This document shows positions 28,995-38,319 of a stretch of 64,000 nucleotides of DNA, in pieces. Within the stretch, counting starts at the first letter, position 1. The number at the start of each line of letters is the position of its first letter. The notes under the pieces are model-generated. The model was not told the DNA's origin. It ran no database searches and saw only the letters and a list, made by a program, of their open reading frames with translations. This DNA comes from Roseicella frigidaeris (GTDB lineage Bacteria; Pseudomonadota; Alphaproteobacteria; Acetobacterales; Acetobacteraceae): contig NZ_QLIX01000021.1 in NCBI RefSeq assembly GCF_003258945.1, positions 1 to 64,000 of the forward strand, in the 5' to 3' direction. The position numbers and the translations under genes are program-made.

Positions 28995-29251
28995 ATGTCC
29001 GGCATTGCCGACGGCGTGCCCGTGAGATCGGTGGATCTCGCCCCCCCAGGGCGGCGGCTCCCACGAAGCACTGACCTGGGGCGCGCTCGATGGGCTGCCG
29101 GCCGATCCGCGGATCGCGATCTGCAAGATCGGCGGCACCGGCGCAGGGGGGCGCCCAATGTCATCGCGCGGGGCGATGGCTGGACGCGGGGCGGACGTGA
29201 AGGTGGGCGTCAGGCATCACGTTTGCAGGCCAGGTTCTGGCGCGCGTCGTG
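28995..29251 (+). pseudogene. Patatin-like phospholipase remnant
   Basis: The 420-base gap after the third hsp20 has no intact gene. Read in two frames it gives the N-terminal part of a patatin-like protein: RSVDLA (28995 frame), then after a run of seven C the other frame reads QGGGSHEALTWGALDGLPA and IAICKIGGTGAG (equivalent to the oxyanion-hole GGGxxG and the nucleophile GxSxG). Back in the first frame it continues GAPNVIARGDGWTRGGREG and FWRAS before a TGA. The serine of GxSxG reads as Gly. At least two frameshifts and truncation make it non-functional. Confidence 0.55.
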
Positions 29252-29294
29252 CTGAACATGCTCGGCGTTCCGCCCGGAAGATTCTGATCGCGAT

Positions 29295-30251
29295 ATGCTC
29301 CAATTCGTCATCGCCCCCACGCTGGCCCACCGGCTGAACAACCTCGCACAGACGGTCCTGCTGCTCGGCGGCATGGCTGCGATCGCCTGGCTCGTCGTCG
29401 GCATGATCGCGGGACCCGAGACAACCCTCGTCATCGTTGCGGTGATGACCGGAGGGCTCCTGTTCGCGCCCGCGCTGTCGCGCGAGCTTCTGCTGCGCGG
29501 CTACCGCGCGCGGCAACTCGGCGCACGCGACTGGCCCGAGGGGTTCGCGCTGCTCGAGACCCTGTCCGCACGCGCCGGACTGCCGCGTTGCCCGGAACTC
29601 TGGTACGTCCCGAGCCAGCTGCCGAATGCGTTCGCGATGGGAAATCCGGAGGATAGTGTCGTCTGCGTTTCGGACGGTCTCTTTCGTCTCCTGTCCCCAC
29701 GCGAGATGGCGGGCGTTCTTGCGCATGAAATCGCGCATATCGCGCACCGTGACCTGTGGCTCATGGGCCTCGCGGACACCATGTCGCGGGCGGTTTCGCT
29801 GGCGAGCTGGCTCGGACAGATCCTGCTTTTCGCGAACCTGCCCCTGATTGTCGCGGGAGCGGTGACGCTTCCCTGGATCGCGCCGCTGGCCCTTGCTTTC
29901 TCGCCGACCGTGATGGCCCTGCTGCAGCTCGCGCTCTCGCGAAGGCGCGAGTTCGATGCCGATCTCGGGGCGGTGCGGCTGACGGGCGACCCCGAGGGCC
30001 TCGCCTCGGCTCTGGCCAAGCTTGAGCGTCGGGTCGGGCGTATCTGGGAGGAGATGTTCCTGCCGGGGCGCCGGATCCCCGAACCGTCACTCCTGCGCAC
30101 GCACCCGCCAACGGAGGAGCGGATCAGGAAGCTGCGATCACTGCTGGGTCCGCGGGGTGGGGATCTCGCCATCCCGCCTCACAGGGAGTTTGGGCTCGAA
30201 GTGCCTCGCCCGCGGGCACCTCGCTTTCATCGATCGGGCTTCTGGTTTTGA
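29295..30251 (+). CDS. M48 family (HtpX-like) membrane zinc metalloprotease
   Basis: A 318-residue membrane protease. Two N-terminal hydrophobic helices (about 20-38 and 43-60) precede the catalytic domain, which has HEIAH at residues 144-148 and the third ligand Glu219 in RRREFDADLG. Two more hydrophobic helices lie between them. HtpX-type proteases work with FtsH in membrane protein quality control and are heat- or envelope-stress induced. It lies at the downstream end of the stress island. The C-terminus beyond about 290 is Arg/Pro-rich and not conserved. Calling it HtpX proper is less certain than calling it M48B. Confidence 0.88.
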   Translation: MLQFVIAPTLAHRLNNLAQTVLLLGGMAAIAWLVVGMIAGPETTLVIVAVMTGGLLFAPALSRELLLRGYRARQLGARDWPEGFALLETLSARAGLPRCPELWYVPSQLPNAFAMGNPEDSVVCVSDGLFRLLSPREMAGVLAHEIAHIAHRDLWLMGLADTMSRAVSLASWLGQILLFANLPLIVAGAVTLPWIAPLALAFSPTVMALLQLALSRRREFDADLGAVRLTGDPEGLASALAKLERRVGRIWEEMFLPGRRIPEPSLLRTHPPTEERIRKLRSLLGPRGGDLAIPPHREFGLEVPRPRAPRFHRSGFWF

Positions 30252-30589
30252 AGAAGGTGCAGCCCAGAGAATTTCAGTTCCCGGTTCCCACCGCTGCTCC
30301 AGTCGGTCCCTCCCCTGAACATCCTCCAGAATACTGGCGCTGCACCGAGCCGCGGATTTTCTACGCTCCTCGGCTTTGCCCTTGATGGTTCGATAGTAAA
30401 ACCATACTGGGCTGGCTCTCCGCAATTGGGGAGACGCTCCGGACCTTGCGGGTCGGCTGCTTCTGCCAACCAGGAGGTCTTTGGCGCAGCCCGCCGGGCG
30501 GGCTTCAGCATCTCCATCACCCGACCAAAGAAGCGGCGAGCGGCGCATTTTGCCTCATCCCCGGCCACGTTGAAGATCGTCACCCATGG

Positions 30590-30745
30590 CAGATGGTAAT
30601 TCTGCATGTGGACGATGATCGACGACTTCGCGCGGGAGAGCCTGGCGATCGTCCTCGTCCGGCGACTGCGCAGCGTCAGGTGTCACGCAAGGCGGCTTCG
30701 ACTGTCCTCGACAGGTTGAGAGGCGCGCGGTCCATCGCGGACCTC
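30590..30745 (+). pseudogene. IS3-family transposase fragment
   Basis: The 664-base gap 30252-30915 holds no intact gene. Around 30608-30690 one frame reads MWTMIDDFARESLAIVLVRR, which resembles the DDE-domain core (DDFTRESLAI) of IS3-family OrfB transposases. The adjacent frame then continues QVSRKAASTVLDRLRGA. No terminal repeats or other domains were found. It is interpreted as a short, frameshifted relic marking the right side of the stress island. The rest of the gap (30252-30590) has somewhat lower GC and nothing recognisable. Confidence 0.4.
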
Positions 30746-30915
30746 TCATCGGGGGTGAGCCCCGCACTCCCCTCGTCGCTGAAGGCGCGTATGGCCGTGC
30801 GCGTTTCTGGAACCGGGCCAATTCATCCATAGAAGCGATTGATCTAAGCGCAAGACTGCGTTGGAGCCGATCGATCGGTCCCGCCACCTTCCGGGCAAGA
30901 AGAAGGATCGCGCCC

Positions 30916-32022
30916 GTGAAGACCAAGACCCGGCCTCCCGTCGAGCCTGCCGTCGCCTCGGCGGCTCCTTCGTCCTGCCCGATGCGCGCCCTTCCGGGCC
31001 TGGGCCTCTGCGCCGCGGTCACGCTCGCCGCGCTGGCCCTGGACCATGCCGAGGCAGCCCTGTTCGGCCGTGCCTGGCTGGAGCCGCTGGTGCTGGCGAT
31101 CCTGATCGGCACCGCGATCCGTACCGCCTGGGCGCCCGGGGCGCGCTGGAGGCCAGGCATCGATTTCGCCGCCAAGACGCTGCTCGAGCTGGCCGTGGTG
31201 CTGCTCGGCGCCAGCCTCAGCGCCGCGACGGTGCTTGCGATCGGGCCCCTGATGCTGCTCGGTATCGCCGGCGTCGTCGCGGTCGCCATCCTCGCCAGCT
31301 ACGGCATCGGCCGCCTGCTCGGCTTGTCCGTCCGGATGGCGCTGCTGGTGGCCTGCGGCAACTCGATCTGCGGCAATTCGGCGATCGCCGCCGTGGCGCC
31401 CGTGATCGGCGCGGACGGCGACGACGTGGCGGCTTCCATCGCCTTTACCGCGGTGCTCGGCGTGTGGGCCGTGCTCGGGCTGCCGCTGCTCGCGCCGCTG
31501 CTGGACCTGACAGGCCACCAGTACGGCGTGCTGGCGGGGCTGACCGTCTATGCCGTGCCGCAGGTGCTGGCGGCCACCGCACCGGTCGCGGCGATCGCCG
31601 TGCAGGTGGGCACGCTGGTGAAGCTGGTGCGCGTCCTGATGCTCGGACCGGTCATCCTCGCCCTGTCGCTGCTGCTGCCTCAGCTGCGGCAGGAGACGGA
31701 CGCGCCCACCCCGCGCGTCACGGCCGGCGACCGTCCCAAGCCCGGCCGAGCGCCGCTGCACCGGCTGGTGCCCTGGTTCATTCTCGGCTTCCTTGGCATG
31801 GTCGCGCTGCGCTCGCTGGGGCTCATCCCCGACGCGCTGATGCCCTCGCTGGCGGCCGCTGCCACCGCGCTGACGGTGGTCTCGATGGCCGCCCTCGGCC
31901 TCGGCGTGGACATGCGGGCAGTGGCCCGAGCGGGCGGTTCGGTCACGGCGGCGGCGGTGCTGTCGCTGGTCGCGCTCGGGACGATCAGCCTGGGCCTGAT
32001 CCGCCTTCTCGGCGTGGCCTAG
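30916..32022 (+). CDS. YeiH-family putative sulfate exporter
   Basis: A 368-residue membrane protein with about ten hydrophobic helices. It carries the UPF0324/YeiH signature MALLVACGNSICGNSAIAAV in the middle and VWAVLGLPLLAPLLDLTGHQ after it; the C-terminal half adds VPWFILGFLGMVALRSLGL. The frame starts at GTG 30916. YeiH-like proteins are putative sulfate or sulfonate-linked exporters, and the substrate is not proven for most members. A LysR regulator lies tail-to-tail 50 bases away, reminiscent of the yeiE-yeiH pair of E. coli, although there the genes are divergent. Confidence 0.85.
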   Translation: MKTKTRPPVEPAVASAAPSSCPMRALPGLGLCAAVTLAALALDHAEAALFGRAWLEPLVLAILIGTAIRTAWAPGARWRPGIDFAAKTLLELAVVLLGASLSAATVLAIGPLMLLGIAGVVAVAILASYGIGRLLGLSVRMALLVACGNSICGNSAIAAVAPVIGADGDDVAASIAFTAVLGVWAVLGLPLLAPLLDLTGHQYGVLAGLTVYAVPQVLAATAPVAAIAVQVGTLVKLVRVLMLGPVILALSLLLPQLRQETDAPTPRVTAGDRPKPGRAPLHRLVPWFILGFLGMVALRSLGLIPDALMPSLAAAATALTVVSMAALGLGVDMRAVARAGGSVTAAAVLSLVALGTISLGLIRLLGVA

Positions 32023-32072
32023 ACCACGCTCCGCTTACGCCGGTGCGCGAAGCATGATCCCACCTCAGGCGA

Positions 32073-32966
32073 TCACGCCCTAGCAGGGGCATCCATCAAT
32101 CCCAGCAGCACCTCGGCCGCCCGGCTGCGCCGCCGTTCCCGGTGCCACAGCACCCGGAATGCCCGTTCGGGCAGGGCGAGGGGAACGTGGTGCAGCAGCC
32201 CCGCCTCGATGGATGGCGCGGCGACGGAGGCAGAGAGCACCGTCGCCCCGATGCCCGCTTCCACCGCCGATCGCACAGCCTCGTTCGAGGGCAATTCCAG
32301 TACGACATTCAGGGCGGTGGGCGTCACGCCCGCGGCCCGCAAGGCGTCCTCGAAGGCCGATCGGGTACCGGACCCGAGCTCGCGCAGCACCCAGGCCGGG
32401 GCGGAGGCGAGCTCTGCGAGCGTCCTGGGCGGGACCGTGGTCCAAGGATGGCTGGGCGCGGTGACGAGCACCAGCCCATCCGCTGCGACCGGCCGATCCT
32501 CCAGTGCCGGATCATCGTAAGACCCTTCTACGAAGCCGAGTTCGGCCGTGCCGTCCCGCACGGCGGCGGCCACCTGGGCCGTGTTCCCGATGGCAAGCCG
32601 GACCGCGATCCTTGCGTGAGCCTGGCGGAAGGCGACGAGATGGCGTGGCAGCCAGTAGCTGCCGACCGTCTGGCTTGCCATGACCGACAAGGTTCCGCGG
32701 GCGAGGCCGCCCAACTCGGCCAGGGCGAGTTCCGCCGCCTCGATCCGCGCCAGCACCGCCCGGGCCTCCGGGAGGAAGGCGCGGCCCGCCTCGGTCAACT
32801 CGATGCCGCGGCCGACGCGGTGGAACAGCACCACCTCGTGGCGCGCCTCCAGGGCGGCGATTGCCGCGCTGGCCGCGGACTGGGCGAGGTTCAACGCCTT
32901 TGCCGCGCGGGTCACGTGCTGTCGCTCGGCAACGGCGACGAAGACGCGGAGCTGCTCAGGCGTCAT
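32073..32966 (-). CDS. LysR-family transcriptional regulator (YeiE/CbbR-like)
   Basis: A 297-residue LTTR. The winged HTH at the N-terminus reads MTPEQLRVFVAVAERQHVTR, then AAKALNLAQSAASAAIAALE. The substrate-binding domain from about residue 92 includes LSVMASQTVGSYWLPRHLV. The sequence style (TPEQLRVFVAVAE) places it near YeiE/CbbR-type regulators. It converges with the YeiH-like exporter, its most likely partner. The 410 bases upstream (32967-33376) have no supported gene. Confidence 0.85.
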   Translation of the reverse strand: MTPEQLRVFVAVAERQHVTRAAKALNLAQSAASAAIAALEARHEVVLFHRVGRGIELTEAGRAFLPEARAVLARIEAAELALAELGGLARGTLSVMASQTVGSYWLPRHLVAFRQAHARIAVRLAIGNTAQVAAAVRDGTAELGFVEGSYDDPALEDRPVAADGLVLVTAPSHPWTTVPPRTLAELASAPAWVLRELGSGTRSAFEDALRAAGVTPTALNVVLELPSNEAVRSAVEAGIGATVLSASVAAPSIEAGLLHHVPLALPERAFRVLWHRERRRSRAAEVLLGLMDAPARA

Positions 32967-33376
32967 GGGCTCTTAGCTCGACTTTGGCCAATGTCCTGGG
33001 CTGAGATGGCGGAACGGGTGAGCGGCTAGGCCGGGGTGTTCCGCCAAAGGACAGCCGTCCCGCCGCCCCTGCCGACCTGCTTCGCCACGGCGATCCTATG
33101 CGTTGCATCGCTCTTCCAGCAACGGACCTGCTGCGCCACCCCTGCCGGCGCTTCGAGCCGCACGCCCTGCCCTGCACCGATCCGGCTCGGGCGCCGCGGC
33201 CAATCATCCGCCAGGGACCCGCCGGCTGGGCCTCCCTGGTGCGCGGCTGCCACAAGGGCACGACATGCGCGACGGATGAAGCCGCGCGCCTCCTCGGTGC
33301 GCTGCCACATATCCAGGGACCGCAGGACTGGCGGCTTCGTGGTCCCGGCAGAGGTGAACCGGCCCGTCTGGAGCAG

Positions 33377-34276
33377 CTATCGCCGGCCCTTGTGGCGCAG
33401 CGCCTCCACCAGCAGGGCGAAGGCGGGCGTGGGCTGGCGGCGGCTCGGATAATACAGGTGGTATCCCGGGAAGGGTGGGCACCAGTCCTCCAGCACCCGG
33501 ATAAGCCTTCCGTCATCGAGGCATGCCTGAACCTGTTCCTCAGGAAGGTAGGCGAGGCCGAAGCCGGCCACGGCCGCCTCCAGCAGCAGCGCGGCGGTGT
33601 TGAACACGAGCTGCCCTTCGACCCGCACCTTCAGCGCGTGCCCGGTCTTCTCGAACTCCCAGGCATAGAGCCCGCCATGGGTCGGCAGGCGCAGGTTGAT
33701 GCAGTTGTGGCCGGTCAGATCCTGCGGCGTCTTCGGCCGCGGCCGCGCGGCGAAGTAGGACGGCGCCCCGACCACGGCCATGCGCATGTCCGGCCCGATG
33801 CGCACGGAGATCATGTCCTTGGCCACGATCTCGCCGGGCCGCACCCCGGCATCGAAGCGCTCGGCGACGATATCGGTCAGGCCATAGCCAACAGCGATCT
33901 CCACGCGGATCTCCGGATAGTCCGGCAGCAGCCGCATCAGGGCGGGCCAGAGCACCGCCCGGGTGGCGTTCTCGGTCGCCGTGATCCGGATGGTGCCGGA
34001 GGGCCTCTCGCGCAGCGCGCCGAGCCCGATCAGCGCCGCGTCGATGTCGTCGAGCGCCGGGCCGAGGGTGCGGAGCAGGCGCTCGCCCGCCTCGGTCGGG
34101 GCCAGGCTGCGGGTGGTGCGGGTCAGCAGCCGCAGCCCGAGCCGCTCCTCGAGCCCGCGGACGGCCTGGCTCAGCGCCGATTGTGACACCCCGAGCCTGG
34201 CCGCCGCCCGGGTGAAGCTCCGCTCCCGCGCGACCAGGAGGAAGGCCTGGAGGTCGCCGAGCTCGGTCCGCGGCAT
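33377..34276 (-). CDS. LysR-family transcriptional regulator
   Basis: A 299-residue LTTR. The HTH region is [20 protein letters not shown] followed by [20 protein letters not shown]. The effector domain (about 90-295) includes the segments [17 protein letters not shown] and [17 protein letters not shown]. It is divergent from the cupin/SDR/carboxymuconolactone cluster across 131 bases, so it is the likely regulator of those genes. LTTRs of this type beside SDR and cupin genes are frequent in Proteobacteria; the inducer is unknown. Confidence 0.87.
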   Translation of the reverse strand: MPRTELGDLQAFLLVARERSFTRAAARLGVSQSALSQAVRGLEERLGLRLLTRTTRSLAPTEAGERLLRTLGPALDDIDAALIGLGALRERPSGTIRITATENATRAVLWPALMRLLPDYPEIRVEIAVGYGLTDIVAERFDAGVRPGEIVAKDMISVRIGPDMRMAVVGAPSYFAARPRPKTPQDLTGHNCINLRLPTHGGLYAWEFEKTGHALKVRVEGQLVFNTAALLLEAAVAGFGLAYLPEEQVQACLDDGRLIRVLEDWCPPFPGYHLYYPSRRQPTPAFALLVEALRHKGRR

Positions 34277-34407
34277 TCAGAAGCCCTGCTTATGACGGCA
34301 TGCGGTTCTTACCACCTAATCCGCCGTGGGCGCAGCGGCTATCCCGGCCTCGCCCAACCCCGGGACGCAGGCGACGGTACCGGGGGACGGGAGCAGTGGA
34401 GAGAGCG

Positions 34408-34803
34408 ATGGAGATCAGGCGCGCGGGCTCCCAGCCCTCCGGCACGGGACCCGCGGATTACTTCACCGGCACGGTGCGCATCGACCCGCTGAACAGTCCG
34501 CCCGAGCCGGCGCGCGTCGGCATGGCGCTGGTCACCTTCGAGCCGGGGGCACGGACCGCCTGGCACACGCACCCCCTTGGACAGACCCTGATCGTGACCG
34601 CCGGCTGCGGCTGGGTGCAGCGCGAGGGCGGGCCGGTCGAGGAGATCCGGCCCGGCGACGTGGTCTGGTTCCCGCCCGGCGAGACGCACTGGCACGGCGC
34701 CACGCCGACCACGGCGATGAGCCACATCGCCATCCAGGAAAGGCTGAACGGGTCGCCCGTCACCTGGATGGAAAAGGTCACCGACGAGCAGTACCGGCGC
34801 TGA
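34408..34803 (+). CDS. Small cupin-domain protein
   Basis: A 131-residue single-domain cupin. The ATG at 34408 was chosen over an upstream start whose extra residues are Arg/Pro-rich and unlike the family. The two metal-binding cupin motifs are visible: [20 protein letters not shown] with two His, and [20 protein letters not shown] with His. It resembles the cupins related to (R)-mandelonitrile lyase that occur with SDRs and carboxymuconolactone decarboxylases. The reaction is not predictable. It is the first gene of a + strand cluster divergent from the LysR gene. Confidence 0.8.
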   Translation: MEIRRAGSQPSGTGPADYFTGTVRIDPLNSPPEPARVGMALVTFEPGARTAWHTHPLGQTLIVTAGCGWVQREGGPVEEIRPGDVVWFPPGETHWHGATPTTAMSHIAIQERLNGSPVTWMEKVTDEQYRR

Positions 34804-34867
34804 CAGCCCCGGCGCCGCAGCAAAGCGCCCGCCGCCGGATGGCGGCAGGGCAGGCAGGATCCATCCC

Positions 34868-35614
34868 ATGAGCAACACCATCGCAGGCAAGGTCATCGTC
34901 ATCACGGGCGCGAGCAGCGGCCTGGGCGAGGCGAGTGCCCGACTCCTCTCCGCAGAGGGTGCGACCGTCGTGCTGGGCGCGCGGCGCGAGGACCGCATCA
35001 AGTCCCTGGCCGACGCCTTGGCCGCCAAGGGTGCGAAGGCCCTCGCCGTCCCCACGGACGTCACCCGGCGCGGTGACGTCCAGACGCTGGTGGATGCCGC
35101 CGTCCAGGCATACGGGCGGCTGGACGTGATGATCAACAATGCCGGGCTGATGCCGCAGGCGCCTCTCGAGCGCCTCGACGTCGCGGACTGGGACCGGATG
35201 ATCGACGTCAACATCAAGGGCGTGCTCTACGGCATCGCCGCCGCCCTGCCGCAGATGCAGCGGCAGAAATCCGGGCATTTCGTCAACGTCTCCTCCGTGG
35301 CCGGGCACAAGGTCGGGCCTGGCTTCGCCGTCTATGCGGCGACCAAGCACGCCGTGCGGGCCCTGTCCGAGGGGCTGCGGCAGGAGGTGAAGCCCTACAA
35401 CATCCGCACCACGGTGATCTCGCCGGGCGCGGTGGCGACCGAGCTGCCGAACAGCGTCACCGACCCGGAGGCCGCGGCGCGGATCCGCCAATTCTACGCC
35501 GAGGCCGCGATCCCAGCCGATTCCTTCGCCCGGGCCGTGGCGTTTGCCATCAGCCAGCCGGAGGAGGTGGACATCAACGAGATCCTGTTCCGGCCCACGC
35601 GCCAGGCGCTGTGA
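34868..35614 (+). CDS. SDR-family oxidoreductase 1
   Basis: A 248-residue classical short-chain dehydrogenase. The cofactor motif is TGASSGLG (residues about 13-20). Further motifs are NNAG, the catalytic Ser in NVSSVAGHK, and YAATK with Tyr156/Lys160. An Arg at the end of the second strand (LGARRED) favours NADP. The C-terminus [14 protein letters not shown] is typical of YdfG-like/serine-dehydrogenase-like SDRs. It is separated from the cupin by 64 bases and probably co-regulated by the divergent LysR. Substrate unknown. Confidence 0.85.
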   Translation: MSNTIAGKVIVITGASSGLGEASARLLSAEGATVVLGARREDRIKSLADALAAKGAKALAVPTDVTRRGDVQTLVDAAVQAYGRLDVMINNAGLMPQAPLERLDVADWDRMIDVNIKGVLYGIAAALPQMQRQKSGHFVNVSSVAGHKVGPGFAVYAATKHAVRALSEGLRQEVKPYNIRTTVISPGAVATELPNSVTDPEAAARIRQFYAEAAIPADSFARAVAFAISQPEEVDINEILFRPTRQAL

Positions 35615-35666
35615 GGCGAGGCGGGAGCGCCGACAGGGAGGTCTCCCCCGAAGCACGAGGACTGGA

Positions 35667-36431
35667 ATGATGACGTCTGACTTCGATGGCAAGGTCGCCC
35701 TGGTGACCGGCGCCAGCCTCGGCATGGGCCGCGCCACGGCGCAAGCCTTCGCCGAGGCCGGGGCGGCCGTGGTGCTGGCCGACCGCAACGAGGCGGCGTT
35801 GCGCGCCGCCACCGACGAGCTGAAGTCCGCCGGTCACACGGTGCTTGGCGTGGTCTGCGACGTGGCGGATGAGGGTCAGGTCATCGCCATGGTCCGGCAG
35901 GCCGTGGACACCTTCGGAAGGCTGGACGTGGCCTTCAACAATGCGGGCGTGCAATCCCCCGCGGCGGATATCGCGGATGTCGGCAACGCCGAGTATGAGC
36001 GCGTCATGGCGGTCAACCTCCGCGGCGTCTGGAATTGCATGAAGCACGAGCTGCGCCGGATGCGGGAGCAGGGAAGCGGCGCGATCGTCAACAACTCCTC
36101 CATCGGTGGGCTGATCGGTCTGCCCGGACGGGCCGCCTACCACGCCTCCAAGCACGGCGTGATCGGCATGACCAGGAGCGCCGCCCTCGAATATGCGGCG
36201 AAGGGCATCCGCATCAACGCGGTGTGCCCCGGCACCATCGAGACGCCGATGGTCGCGGAGATGCTGGCCAAGGAGCCGGACGCGATGAGGGAGATCCTGC
36301 GGGATCAGCCCATCGGGCGGCTCGGCCGACCCGAGGAGATCGCCTCCGCCGTCCTCTGGCTGTGCAGCCCGGGCGCCAGCTTCGTCATCGGCCACGCGCT
36401 CGTCGTGGACGGTGGCTTCACCGCGCACTGA
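35667..36431 (+). CDS. SDR-family oxidoreductase 2 (glucose-1-dehydrogenase-like)
   Basis: A 254-residue classical SDR starting at ATG 35667 (MMTSDFDGKVALVTGAS); the frame upstream overlaps the preceding SDR and is a shadow. It has the Gly motif TGASLGMG, NNAGVQSP, a Ser in NNSSIGGLIG, YHASK with Tyr158/Lys162, and PGTIETPM. Asp in LADRNE suggests NAD preference, in contrast to its upstream neighbour. It is a second, non-identical SDR in the same cluster, so a two-step oxidation/reduction sequence is possible. Substrate unknown. Confidence 0.85.
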   Translation: MMTSDFDGKVALVTGASLGMGRATAQAFAEAGAAVVLADRNEAALRAATDELKSAGHTVLGVVCDVADEGQVIAMVRQAVDTFGRLDVAFNNAGVQSPAADIADVGNAEYERVMAVNLRGVWNCMKHELRRMREQGSGAIVNNSSIGGLIGLPGRAAYHASKHGVIGMTRSAALEYAAKGIRINAVCPGTIETPMVAEMLAKEPDAMREILRDQPIGRLGRPEEIASAVLWLCSPGASFVIGHALVVDGGFTAH

Positions 36432-36521
36432 AGCCAATCCGGCCGAGGATTCCGGGCTTCCGGGCGTGGGCGGCGAAGGTCGAGGCACCAGGCCGGGACA
36501 GATCCGCAAGCCCCCTCCTAC

Positions 36522-36680
36522 CCCTGCGCGGCCCAACCACCCACGGCGACCCGGTCCGGCATCGTCACGCTGCTGCCGATCATGACGGTGGTGCTCGTCG
36601 CCTTCCCCGTGATCGGCCTCGCACTGCCGGTGCTGCCGCTGCACATGCACCAGGGCCTGAGAGGACGAGGCAAGGCCCGC
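36522..36680 (+). pseudogene. MFS transporter N-terminal remnant
   Basis: In the 268-base gap between the SDR and the carboxymuconolactone-type gene one frame reads TATRSGIVTLLPIMTVVLVA, then FPVIGLALPVLPLHMHQGL, which is the first transmembrane helix and loop of an arabinose-efflux-type MFS transporter. It then breaks into RGRGKARRH. Only about 45 codons are recognisable, with no further helices, so this is a deletion remnant. Confidence 0.45.
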
Positions 36681-36699
36681 CGACATGGAAGGACAGACA

Positions 36700-37491
36700 A
36701 TGAAACGGGTTGCCGCAACGGTCCTGTCGCTCTCCCTCGCCGCCGCGTCGCAGGGGCAGGCGCAGCAGGGCATCGTCCAGCCAAGGCCAGATTCGTCCGC
36801 ATCGGCGCAGGGCGACGTCCGGATGGTTGCCCCCGCCCTGGAGCGCTACGAGCAGGGCATCCTCTTCGGCAATCTGTGGCGCCGCCCCGACCTCTCGCCG
36901 CGGGACCACAGCCTCGTCACGCTGGCGGCCCTGGTCGCCCGCGGCCAGACGGCCGAGCTACTCCGCTACCTCGACCTGGCGCTCGAGCACGGCGTGCAGC
37001 CCGCAGAGGTCTCCGAACTCGTCACGCACCTCGCCTTCTACGCCGGCTGGGGCAGCGCCCTGGCGGCGGTTCCGGCGGTGCGGGACGCCTTCGCCCGGCG
37101 CGGCATCGGCGCGGAGCAGCTGCCGCCCGCCGAGCCGGCGCTCCTCCCGCTCGACCAGGCGGCCGAGGCGGAGCGCGCGACGCGTGTCGGGCAGCAAGTC
37201 CGCCCGGTGGCGCCGGGCCTCGACCAATTCACCACCGACGTCCTGTTCCGCGACTTGTGGCTCCGGCCAGGCCTCGCGCCGCGCGACCGGAGCCTCGTCA
37301 CGGTCAGCGTCCTCGTCGCTGCCGGGCAGTTCGCGCAGCTTGGCGCCCACCTCAACCGGGCGATGGACAACGGCCTCACGCGTGCGGAGGCATCGGAGAT
37401 GGTGGCGCACCTCGCCTTCTACGCTGGGTGGCCCAATGCCTTCTCGGCCGTCCCGGTCGTGAAGGGCGTCTTCGACAGCCGCCGCAACTAA
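36700..37491 (+). CDS. Exported protein with two carboxymuconolactone-decarboxylase-like domains
   Basis: A 263-residue protein from ATG 36700, chosen because AGGACAG lies just upstream and a signal peptide follows (MKRVAATVLSLSLAAASQGQ). Two CMD repeats of about 90 residues are obvious: LWRRPDLSPRDHSLVTLAAL with HLAFYAGWGSAL, and LWLRPGLAPRDRSLVTVSVL with HLAFYAGWPNAF. The repeats lack a CxxC, so AhpD-like peroxidase activity is unlikely. Members occur next to cupins and SDRs as here. The periplasmic location is inferred from the signal peptide. Confidence 0.83.
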   Translation: MKRVAATVLSLSLAAASQGQAQQGIVQPRPDSSASAQGDVRMVAPALERYEQGILFGNLWRRPDLSPRDHSLVTLAALVARGQTAELLRYLDLALEHGVQPAEVSELVTHLAFYAGWGSALAAVPAVRDAFARRGIGAEQLPPAEPALLPLDQAAEAERATRVGQQVRPVAPGLDQFTTDVLFRDLWLRPGLAPRDRSLVTVSVLVAAGQFAQLGAHLNRAMDNGLTRAEASEMVAHLAFYAGWPNAFSAVPVVKGVFDSRRN

Positions 37492-37818
37492 GGGCTTCCC
37501 GAGGAGGGTTCGCCCGGGCAGGCCCGCGGACGGAACGCCTGCATCGGAAAAAGGACGGAGACGAGACTTCCCGCGCGTTAGCCAGCGCTGCCGCAAGTGG
37601 CGCTCATCTTTGAAAACGCTGCGTTTTCCAACCAGCCCACAATGGCCCTGGCCGCTGCCGCGACAAGCTGTCCGCACTCCACCACCGCCGGCCAGGGCGG
37701 GGTTTCGCATGCTCCCTCATGGCGGGTTGCAACCGCGCTTCGATGCGCGGCGTCTCCATGGCAGCAGTGGAGAACATGGATGATTCAGGCATGGGGCAGG
37801 CGGCAGAGGGCGTGCGGC
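37492..37818. other. Intergenic stretch without a recognisable gene
   Basis: No coding feature is supported. At 37612-37628 there is a small palindrome (GAAAACGCTGCGTTTTC), a possible terminator-like or REP-like hairpin for the upstream gene. Frames here are shadows. Confidence 0.4.
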
Positions 37819-38286
37819 ATGACAGCGCATCTCTGGCCCTCGTTCGGACTCGGTGTCGTGACCGGGATGCGCAGCATGACGGCGGTGGCCGCGCTGACCT
37901 GGGCTGCCTCCCTCGGGCGGACACGCCTGGCCTGGCTTCCGGCCAGCGCCGAGGCGCGCGACCTCGCAACGCTGGCGGCGCTTGCGGAGATGGCGGGCGA
38001 CAAGATGCCCTTCGCGCCCGACCGGCGCATCGCGCCATCATTCATTCTGCGCCTTGGCCTCGGTGCGGTAGGCGGCGCGGCATTAGCCGGGCCTGGCGCG
38101 TCGTCGACCAAGGGCATGCTGGCCGGCCTGGCAGGCGCCGTCCTGGGCACGTTGCTTGGCCGCGCGGCGCGTGGCGGCACGACGCGGTCCGGCAGCGACT
38201 GGGCCCGCGCCCTCGGTGAGGACACGCTGGCGGCCGGACTGGCCGTGGCATTGGTTCGCTCGGCGGGGCGCCCGGGCCGGAGCTGA
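37819..38286 (+). CDS. DUF4126-like membrane protein
   Basis: A 155-residue hydrophobic protein starting at ATG 37819 (MTAHLWPSFGLGVVTGMRSM). The longer open frame upstream is not protein-like. The motif GVVTGMRSMTAVAALTWAAS and the Gly/Ala-rich helices (LGLGAVGGAALAGPGA, MLAGLAGAVLGTLLGRAA) are typical of the small DUF4126 membrane proteins. Function unknown. It stands alone between two remnant-rich gaps. Confidence 0.7.
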   Translation: MTAHLWPSFGLGVVTGMRSMTAVAALTWAASLGRTRLAWLPASAEARDLATLAALAEMAGDKMPFAPDRRIAPSFILRLGLGAVGGAALAGPGASSTKGMLAGLAGAVLGTLLGRAARGGTTRSGSDWARALGEDTLAAGLAVALVRSAGRPGRS

Positions 38287-38319
38287 GTTGGTGCAACCAG
38301 CAAGGGCCTTGGGCCTTGA

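Noticed and set aside
28893-29255. 120-codon + frame after the third hsp20 gene read as a gene
   Set aside because: Only parts match patatin and in alternating frames, so it was called a pseudogene instead.
34300-34407. Upstream extension of the cupin gene to an earlier ATG
   Set aside because: The extra residues are Arg/Pro-rich, overlap the LysR promoter region and precede the conserved part; the ATG at 34408 fits the family.
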